Part shown: piece after piece, positions 55,977 through 64,000 of the stretch | How positions within the stretch are numbered: position 1 is the first letter of the stretch | Layout: every line of letters starts with the position of its first letter | Assembly (NCBI GenBank): GCA_003665825.1 | Contig: QPFY01000004.1 | Span: forward strand, 1,116,001-1,180,000 | Direction: 5' to 3' | Length of the DNA stretch: 64,000 nucleotides | Origin: Microbotryum silenes-acaulis | Taxonomy: Eukaryota; Basidiomycota; Microbotryomycetes; Microbotryales; Microbotryaceae | Notes under the pieces: model-generated | Databases searched by the model: none | The model's input: only the letters and a program-made list of their open reading frames with translations | Told to the model about the DNA's origin: nothing | Position numbers and translations under genes: made by a program

Positions 55977-58660
55977 TCACTCGATCGACAAGAAGGAGGC
56001 GCCCCCTGTCCCGGCCGCGGCGGCTTGCGCCATGGACCGAGTCGAGCGATGAGCCCCAGCACGCGGGAGCGTCGCCGTACGAAGTGCATCCCCGTTCATC
56101 ACATCGCTCGAGGCATGTTGGTCCAGCCATTGGTCAGTCCAGTGACCGCCTTGGTTCGCCGTGCCCCCACTCGCGAGCGCATACGCCCCTTCTTCCGAGC
56201 CGACCGCGGCCTCGTCGTCCAACACCTGGCAACGTTAAGCGCAAAACAATCCCACGAATGTGAGCCTGCATTATTAAAAAATTGGATTCTCTATATCCTT
56301 GGGCTCACCATGGGTCGGTCTCCGCTCCCATAGGCCCCATCGTCTTTGCTACCGGCGCCGGCAATAATGGCGAGCGGACGTCCGTCAGGGTGCTGTCGCG
56401 AACGGATTGGACGAACGGGTCCGAGCTGAGATGTATTGAGCAAGTGTATTTGAAGGGTCAGTCAGCATACCTGATCCAACGCTCGTTCGTTGGACTTGAT
56501 AGAGGAATGCTCCCAAGTCAACTGACCACCGTAGGCTGCGTAGAAGGGTGGGAAGCCGAGAATGAAGTCACCGACGAGCCCGTGCTCTGGACCGAGTACT
56601 CCGATCGGACCGATCGAGAGTCATCGGAGTCGCAGTTTGACGAGTCCGGCAGAGATCTAATCGAAGCCGCACTGTTGGCGAGACGTTCGCGATCGCGCTC
56701 CGTCGCCCATCGACGAGCCTCGACTTGCAGTCGGCACAAGCGACCGAGCGGGTCGACCGAAAGGCCCTCGCGCAGCTTGCAGGTGGCAAAATGAGCTCGA
56801 ATGACCGCAGGTCGCTGTTTGAAGAAAGAAAAATTGTTCTTAACATCTCTTTTATACCTGCCAGTCCAAAATATGGGCATGTGTGGACTGACCTTGCCTT
56901 CGAGGCGGAAACGACACTTGGCAACGCAGACTTGACCCCTAAGCCACAGGACGGCGCGACCATGGCCAATATCCGACGGGAGGACCTCCAAATCTTCGTG
57001 AAAGACGCGGTGGTCTATCATAAAGTATGGATAGCTTTTTAAATGAACCCGTAAACTGGTTTAAGAGCTCAAAATATGACTCACAGGATCCAGGGGGGAA
57101 CTCGATGAGGGCCGCATCGGGGGACAGGGCTTCCACACCGTGGCTGACGCGGGCGACGGTTTGCGACAGGTCGTCAAACACGTATAGTTCGGTACGTCCG
57201 TTGAGAGGTTGTAAAGGGCGCGAGTCGTGGTGACTTGACGATCCTTCGTGCTCGCCCTTGTCGGACTTGGCCGATCGGATCGAGTGGCCCCCCGACGGAG
57301 GCAACGAGGTCGGCAGGCCCGATCCCGATCTCGAGTAGGGTCGGCCTTGATCTCGGTACATCGCCCTTTGCATCGAATGCGCGTCGCTACTATGCCGAGA
57401 ACGAGGCTCGGGTCGAGCAGGACCCGACCTCGGCTGCAACTGCATCCCTTGCAACTCGTTCGAAAGGTAGCTCTGGCCGGGGCGAGAAGTGGGGAGCTCG
57501 AGCAACTCGTTGGGCCCGGCACTGTAGGAATGCGACGACCTGGCGTATTGACCGGTGGTAGAAATGTCGTGTTCCTTAGGGTGGGCTGGTCCGGGATGAA
57601 TGTTCGAGGGGCCGCGCCACTTCGATTGGTTGGTCCAACTAGCCGATTCGAGTCCAGCATCAGTGCCCGAGCCGTAGCCCTCGGTCACGTAAGAGCTACT
57701 ACTCGTGGTCAAGGGATGCAGTGAGTTCACCAACACATCCTTAATTTGGTTCAAGTCTTCGGTCGAGCCGACGTTGGAGGGGAAAATATCGTGGGGACGG
57801 ACGGCGAGCAATTCCATATCGTTGGCGACCGAATTGATCGACGACAAATCACCGTGCATGCTCGGCTGCATACCCGATGCTCGGGCTTGGTACAGAAAGG
57901 GAGATGAAGATGTATCTGAATGTCCGAGCTCAGCTGTGTGGTTCGGCGTAGAAACTCGGAGATCAGCTTTCAACGCGAACCAGAGTCTGTTGACTCGAAC
58001 TTGCCTCGAACGAACGTGACGATCTTGGACACGAGATGCGCGGGACCAAGGTTGCGACTGATTGAAGCTGATGAAGAAAGAAAGAGTGTTACACGGAATC
58101 AGCTATTGGTGTGCACCATGACATCCGGTGGCCGAGGCCGAGGGCTACTGTGTTCGATCTGGTATGTTTTCGAGAGATCACTCACGATCGACGAGCAGAC
58201 CGATGAGCTCGGACCACGTGACCTCGATCATGAAATCATGCGCATCGTCAAGGTGGGTACGGACCATGAAGCCGGATCCGTTGATGCAAGGTTCGAGTGC
58301 GGCCGAGGTGCCAGCACCGGAGGCCCCTGCGCCGCTGGCCATGGCTCCGCCGCCAAAACCGAAGCTCGTTGTCGTCGTAGCGCCGAGCGCGCCGAAGCCG
58401 CTCTCGGAGAAGGCGTCGACGCCGTAGTCGTCGAAGCTGCTGCTGAACGAATCGCACGACGAGTTGGACTCTCTCGAGCATGGGCGGTAATGGTGGGTCG
58501 AACCATCCGACAGTGGCATCATGATGGGGATCGTCGACAGTGGAGAAGAGCACGAAGCCGCAGTGGACCATTGCGAAGGCGCAAGTGGGGTCGGTGGGGC
58601 AGCGCTGACGCTCGCGGCGGCGGGGGTGGCAACGGTGGGAGTCTCGCCGGCGGCGGGCAT
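55977..58660 (-). CDS. Unrecognised 720-residue protein, Ser-rich, seven exons
   Basis: Exons in transcript order: 58660-58186, 58067-58005, 57933-57085, 57014-56893, 56814-56527, 56425-56309, 56225-55977. I do not recognise the family. Residues 1-120 are low complexity (Ala, Thr, Pro, Ser). More structured segments are MVRTHLDDAHDFMIEVTWSE followed by LIGLLVD and LGPAHLVSKIVTFVRAELGH (about 130-185). Another is RTELYVFDDLSQTVARVSHG with HEDLEVLPSDIGHGRAVLWL and RPAVIRAHFATCKLREGLS (about 430-525). Between them lies a Ser/Arg/His-rich disordered region with several RxxS sites; a Ser-rich patch and an acidic/Ala-rich tail follow. No signal peptide or membrane segment. Intron 2 (58004-57934) requires a GC donor (CGAG|GCAAGT). 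The model rests on phase consistency and continuity of protein-like sequence only. A regulatory or scaffold role would be a guess. Confidence 0.65.
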
Positions 58661-59817
58661 ACTTGAAATGAAGGTGGTGGCGGGTTCGCTCGAGTCGATC
58701 GAGTCGGGAAAAGGACCGAGCGTCTCGTTACACAGCAAGGAGGAACGGCGCGAAGGCAAGAGACGAACACGCGAGTTGGAACGGGAGGAGGGTTCGCAAG
58801 CGAGACCGGGGTGGGGGAAAAGGACGAGACCGAACAAGAAAGGGAAGCGACAAGTTTCGGGGACACGGTATACGGAGAGGGAGAGAAGCAGGAAGGGAGG
58901 TGAGACTGTATAATTACCGCGTCGTAGCTGGAGCGGAGGGCAAGATACACGAATTTGAGGGGCACCGGCTGCTATCAGATCGCAAAATGTCCCCGTGCGT
59001 TGCGGCAGGGCGAGTGGCGCCTCCTGTTTTCGCAATGAGCGCGTGTGCGCGCACCTCGGCGCCGGTGCTGGCGACGCGTGTATGGGGCGGTAGGAGCGCA
59101 CTGGACTCGCGGCGGGCGAGAACATATACCCGAGGTTACCAACCGTCGTTTGTCTCGTTATTACGAGCTGCTCGGGGAAACGGCTGACTTTTTTGTCTTT
59201 AGTTACGCCGAGTAGGAGCGGAGTCCTTAACGACCCTCCCGAAATTTGCCCATGATTTAAGCAACGTGCGGTCATCACCGGCGTCCTTTTGCCCCAGTGC
59301 CTCTCGGAGACTAGTAAGCCCCACCTACGCGCTAGTGACTTCGTCTTTAGCATTAACAGTTTTTTAGCTCCCCGAGATAATGAAAGACGGTCTGTTCCGT
59401 GTATGCACTGCAGCGACGGCGGCGGTGCGGTCGCGCATGATCTCGTATTGCGACCATCGACCCGGTCGGATTTGCCCGCGGCTCGAGCTCGGACGTCGAG
59501 GTCAATTCTGCCGATTTTGATGAGACGGTGAAGGACGGACCGAGTGTCAGTGAACCTCTCACACAACTCAACGCTCAACGCTTGGGCCGCCTTCGAGTCC
59601 CAGTTCCATCGAGTCACCAGCGAGACCCTCGATGCGATCGACCTGCTGCAGTGTTTCGATGGCTCACCGCGAGGAATCTCTGAGGCCGACTCTTGCACGC
59701 GCGCTGAGCCGACTAGCAGATCCGAGCTCAAAACGCACGACTAAACGCCTGCTGTGGGTGTCCCCCAGGCGCGGCTCCGCTTCCCCCACCACCCTTCACC
59801 GCCAACTCGATCGCGCT
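58661..59817. promoter_or_regulatory. Divergent intergenic region between the unrecognised gene and ERG26
   Basis: 1,157 bp between opposite start codons, so it holds both promoters. The 58670-58900 part is purine-rich on the + strand and is probably the leader of the leftward gene. I saw no gene, tRNA or repeat, and no sterol-regulatory site I could name with confidence. Confidence 0.45.
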
Positions 59818-61546
59818 ATGGCTCTCAAACGCAAGGCCTCGAGCGATGAATCGTACCTAGTGATCGGCGGTGAGTAACCTGCACAGACCATTCGCTGTCG
59901 CTTCCGACGCGCCATCTGACCCTTGCTCTCCCCCACGGCTTGCCCACTCGTCTTGCCTTCTCTCTCGTCGCGCGCACCCCTTCCACGTCTCCGTGTCTCC
60001 GACCCGCGCCCCCGCGATGCTGTTGCAGGCGAGGGTTTCCTCGGCTCGACCTTGGTCAAGGCACTCGTGAACCGCTACCACGGTGCACCCGTCGCCTCAC
60101 TCGACATCGTGCAGCGTCACTTTCCCGAAAAGTCGTCGTGGGCGTTTCACTCAGCCGACCTGACCTCGCTCGAGCAACTCGCCAAGGCGATCAAGGCCAG
60201 CTCCGCTACGACCGTGTTCCACACCGCGTCGCCGTGGACCGGGTCCGGCGCCGACGTGTGCGAGAAGGTCAACGTCCAGGGAACTCAGACCATCGTCGAC
60301 GCGTGCGTGCAGGAAGGCGTAAAGAAGCTCGTCTTCACCAGCAGTGCGGGCACCGTTTACAACGGCGTCGATCTCATCAACGTCGACGAGCGAATGCCCT
60401 TTCCGGACAAGGCCATCGACCCGTACAACGCCACCAAGGTACGCCATGGTGCTGTGGTACCGGTTTTGAATGTGACGAGACCCATCCGACTCACTGACAT
60501 GCCGCTGTATCGACGCTACCTGGCGCGCAGGCCAAAGCGGAGACGATCGTGCTCGAAGCCAATGGACGGAATGGCCTGTTGACCGTTGCCCTCCGACCCG
60601 CTGGTATCTTTGGGTGCGTGTGCCCACATACAAGGAGATTTGTGTGATCGGGGCGCGGTGACTGATCCCCCGTTTCGTGGCATCTCGCAGTCCAGGAGAT
60701 CGACAAGCGCTGCCCGGGGTGCTCGACGTGCTCAAGTCGGGCAAGACCAACTTCCAAATTGGAGGCAACCTCAATCTCTTTGACTGGACCTACGTCGATA
60801 ACGTTGTCGAGGCCCACCTGATCGCGTCCGAGCGGTTAGGGGCCAAAGTCTCGCCTGACGTGTTCGATACGCGCCTGCCCGCCGTCGACAAGAGCATCGC
60901 TCGACGCGTGCTCCCAACCTCGACATACCGGCCACCCGCGCTCTACGACATTGAGAAGAAGATTGAACCATCTTTCGAAAACACCTCCGAACCCGATGCC
61001 CCGCTCCAGGCCGCACGGAACCGTTTCGACCAGTTCAGCCACGAATCAGCCGGCTTCGGCAACGAGATGAGTGTGGCCGGTCAGGCCTTTTTCATCACGA
61101 ACGGCGAACCGGTCCCCTTCTGGGACTTCCCGAGAGCCGTCTGGGCTGAGTACAACGGCCACGTCCCGTCGTTCACCATCCAGCTCCCCGTCACCGTCGG
61201 GATGGCGTTTGCCGGGATTGGCGAAGTGATTGGCAAGGTCACGGGCAAGACACCGAACTTGACGCGGGGCAAGATCGTCTATTCGACCGTGAACCGGTAC
61301 TACAACATTGAAAAGGTGGGTCATGCTCCACAGTTCCTCTGGTTTAGCGATACTCGATGCTAAACGATGAGTCTCGCCCACAGGCCCGAAGAGTGCTGGG
61401 CTACGAGCCCGTCGTCGGAATGCACGAAGGCATCAAGCGAGCAGTTGCCGTGAGTGTAGCACTAAACCGGGTTGCTGAGTGGTACTTAGCTGATCCCGTG
61501 TATTTGGCTGATTCGATAGTGGTTCAAGGAGGACGAAAAGGCCTAA
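59818..61546 (+). CDS. ERG26: Sterol-4-alpha-carboxylate 3-dehydrogenase (decarboxylating)
   Basis: Six exons: 59818-59869, 60029-60438, 60531-60613, 60691-61315, 61384-61449, 61520-61546; 420 residues. The NAD(P) motif is GGEGFLG (residues 17-23); the active-site pair is Tyr150 and Lys154 in YNATK; TVFHTASPW, KLVFTSSAGTVYNG, and LRPAGIFGPGDRQ are typical of the 3-beta-HSD family. FFITNGEPVPFWDFPRAVW is characteristic of ERG26. The C-terminus has hydrophobic stretches (PVTVGMAFAGIGEVIG) compatible with ER association. Role: oxidises and decarboxylates the C4-carboxysterol during removal of C4 methyl groups in ergosterol synthesis, with ERG25 and ERG27. The last exon has only 27 nt. Confidence 0.93.
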
Positions 61547-61801
61547 GGTCGGGGCACCGAAAGATCATCACGCTGAAAAATCAACATCACGTACCCTCAT
61601 GCCCCCGTCATTCTCGGTAGCTCCTTCTTCATGCGCTCACGATGTTTTGTATACTACCCACTGCCCTCGTCCCCTGGGAATTGACGCTTCAAGCCGATTC
61701 TGGGGCAGAAGATGATTTTATTGACATGATGCGAGAATGCGAGGAAGAAGAAAATATAATATAATAAGAGTAAAATGCTAGCGATCGAACGTCACGACTA
61801 C

Positions 61802-64000
61802 CTATAAACTATTCACTGCATCGAGATACTCTTTGGGCAAGTGGGACTTGACCAGATCGGCCTCGAGGTGAGGACACGCATAGAACGCATCCGGTGCGGC
61901 GACCTCGTACAAGCCCCACAGTTGGGACTCTTCGTCATCCTCCTGCTCCTGGTCCATCTCCTCCGCTTGCTGATCCCGTTGACGCTGAACCCGCTCCCGC
62001 TCCGCCACAGTGTCTTGCTTTCGCTTCCGTTCCATCTCGACGGGCAATCGATCAATGTGGTACGCTTTTCCGCACGGGATCATCCTCGTGAGCAGCGTTT
62101 TTTGATCCTTGCCCTCGGGATGGACACCGTCGTCCTCGATCCCGTCCATCTCGCACCTCCACTTCCATGCCTTTTCTTCAATCTTGTTCCTCTCCTCTAG
62201 CTCGGCTTTGGTCAGCTGAACAGGGTGAGAACCGTTCGTCGTCGCTTCGAGAACGACTTGTCGAATACCGCCTTGCAGCTTCTTCCACCTCCACCAAGTG
62301 GTCAGAATTTCGCTCTTGCCGTGTTGCATCCTCTTTGTTCCCGGAAGCACTTGCGAAACACTTTGGCAACGACGATCTCGAGCTTCTACGGCCGATTTCT
62401 GCAACTTGAGCCATTTGCGACGATTCTTAGCCAATCGACCGAGGACCCTGCGCAGCTCGCGTACCTGGGGGATCCCCATCCGACACACGGCGTCGGGCCC
62501 TAAGGAAACGCTGAGAACGAGCGGGATCTGACCCAGCGAGCATCGTTTCGCCAGAGGGAGATCCACGGTAGCGGGATGGGCAAAGCAGATGGCGCGAACG
62601 GGTCGATGAGCGGGAAGTCCACATCTAGGCGAGACGGTCCAGTGTCCCCGATCGTGTTGGTGGTCGCTCAGTACATGCGTCGCGTGCGTCGCAACGCTTG
62701 GCCCACCGATACTTTCCGGTTCGGCCGGCGTGTATTGGCCGACGAGGAAAGCGACGGTCGAGGCGATCGCGGCGCCCAGCGAGTGACCGGTCAAAACGAG
62801 CGAGTAGCCCGGATGATCTTCGAGCGCCTTGCGGAGCTTGGTGAACAGAGGCGAGGCTTCGGGATCGAGTAGACGGCGAGCGGCGGCGAGAATGCCGGCG
62901 TGAGCTTTAAATGTTTCCATTCCCCGCGACGAAGGGTCCAGCGATGGTAATTCCACGGGTTCGAGTCCTGCTTCCAGGTCCGTTCGGCTGCAGGACGAAG
63001 TAAAAATATGAGTCTCGAACGGGGCGCGGGGAAGCCTATGCCTCCTCACTCACATGTCAGCCAACGACTGAGTGCCTCGCACGACGCATACCACTTCGCC
63101 ATGCAAATCGTCTCGAAGCAGATAGAATTGTGGTTCGTAGATGCTGTCCGCCTCGTCCCCTGCGACGGCCGGGACCCCTGTATAATGTTTTTGAATCGCG
63201 ACGTGCAGCACGGCTTTGTGATCGACGCCGCCAAGATGCGAAAATACGCGATGCGGGAGCGTGGCCCCCGAAGGCGTGAACAACGGCGTTGGAGGGGCCA
63301 GAATGTAGGTGTGCAGGCCATAAGATGCCGTAGCAAGTCGCGCGTGTCGACGCAGCAGCATGACGAACGCCGTCGACTCGTCCGGGCCGTCCGTAATGGG
63401 ACGCGTAGGGGGTGACTTTGGGCTCGCGGCGAGGAACGAGACGGGCGAAGGTGGAAAGGAGAAGCCCGGCAGCGTATCACCGGGCAACGCATCGCCCAGC
63501 TCGAGCGGTGGGACGTCGTCCAGTTCGTCGAGAACCGGGATTCCCGTGTTGGCTCCCGTCGCCGAGCCCGGATGGGGCGTGAAAGAAGGTGACGCATACG
63601 CGAGGGGGTCGACAGACTCGTTGTAAATGGTGCCTTCCAGGATCGAATCGCCGCCGCCGGTCACAATCAGACCTTCGCCATCGTCGAAGGTCCAGCGCCG
63701 CGAGGTGCCACGTCGACTAAAGGAGGGACGGTTAAAGACGAGGCTGCGACGTTTAGAGAACCGGCGCAAGAGTGGGGACGTCCCTCCCCCAGCAATCGGC
63801 GACGAGCTTGCCTCGAGTGAGCTGCAATCCGCCGACGCAGCGAATCGAGCCGCTTCATCGCCGTTCACGAGCACCAGCTTTCCAGGACCCTCGGCAATCC
63901 ATCTCTCTTTTGAAACTGCTCACACACACGCGCACATGGAGGTGAGCTCCTCTTGTAGAGGCATACGTACGATACCAGCGAGTCCGAACTCACTAGCTTG
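61802..64000 (-). CDS. Class 3 lipase, diacylglycerol-lipase-like (5' partial)
   Basis: Visible exons in transcript order: from beyond 64000 to 63971, 63904-63054, 62987-61802; the N-terminus lies outside the window. About 690 residues are visible. Key motifs: EVVCVVRGTQSLAD (oxyanion strand), then RTDLEAGLEPVELPS, and LVLTGHSLGAAIAS with the nucleophile Ser; AICFAHPATVDL follows. The acid and base are expected downstream but I cannot point to the His with certainty. The C-terminal 150 residues are charged and coiled-coil-like (AERERVQRQRDQQAEEMDQ), ending PHLEADLVKSHLPKEYLDAV. The layout matches fungal sn1-specific diacylglycerol lipases. These normally have N-terminal membrane helices, which would be off the window. 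It converges with ERG26, with 255 bp between stops. Confidence 0.82.

Noticed and set aside
62930..62990. tRNA B-box-like sequence GGGTTCGAGTCC
   Set aside because: No cloverleaf can be formed around it, and it lies inside the conserved coding exon of the class 3 lipase.

Overview
The window looks like nuclear DNA of a yeast-like basidiomycete fungus, possibly from the Microbotryomycetes (the phylum is a firm inference, the class is a guess). It is GC-rich and densely packed. Almost every gene is broken by many short GT-AG introns of about 50-110 nt, often with GTGAGT or GTCAGT donors, and some exons are as short as 8-19 nt. The predicted proteins are typical conserved eukaryotic and fungal ones. 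I built the gene models by hand from reading frame, splice signals and protein-family conservation; the exon phases add up in each complete model.

Layout. 1-6.4 kb: the 3' end of a UBC7-type ubiquitin-conjugating enzyme, PAF1, an intradiol ring-cleavage dioxygenase, and a decayed short-chain dehydrogenase pseudogene split by a 152-bp MITE-like element. 7.2-14 kb: a divergent histone H4/H3 pair, uridine kinase (URK1), an RRM-only relative of cyclophilin E and an alpha/beta hydrolase. 14.7-22.4 kb: the complete acetyl-CoA carboxylase gene. 23-27.2 kb: a 5'-truncated LINE retrotransposon with an open reverse transcriptase frame, followed by a tRNA-His(GUG) gene. 27.8-32.1 kb: a PMC1-type calcium ATPase. 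34.2-45.4 kb: a proline-rich AIM3/BBC1-like protein, a flavin reductase-like protein, a family X DNA polymerase, a DUF1764 protein divergent from NOC3, and COX4. 45.7-50.7 kb: trimethyllysine dioxygenase followed by an acyl-CoA dehydrogenase with a peroxisomal AKL terminus. 50.8-55.6 kb: a gephyrin-type molybdenum cofactor enzyme and ILV5. 56-64 kb: a 720-residue protein I do not recognise, ERG26, and the C-terminal part of a diacylglycerol-lipase-like class 3 lipase running off the right edge.

Functional links are loose, as expected in a fungal housekeeping region. Lipid metabolism recurs (ACC1, ERG26, lipase, carnitine synthesis next to an acyl-CoA dehydrogenase). The dioxygenase and the dead dehydrogenase may be remnants of an aromatic-catabolism pair. 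I found no convincing previously undescribed multi-gene system. The most unusual material is at the level of gene structure (GC-AG introns, GTCCG donors, a split initiator codon, sense-strand poly-C tracts) and the MITE-disrupted pseudogene.
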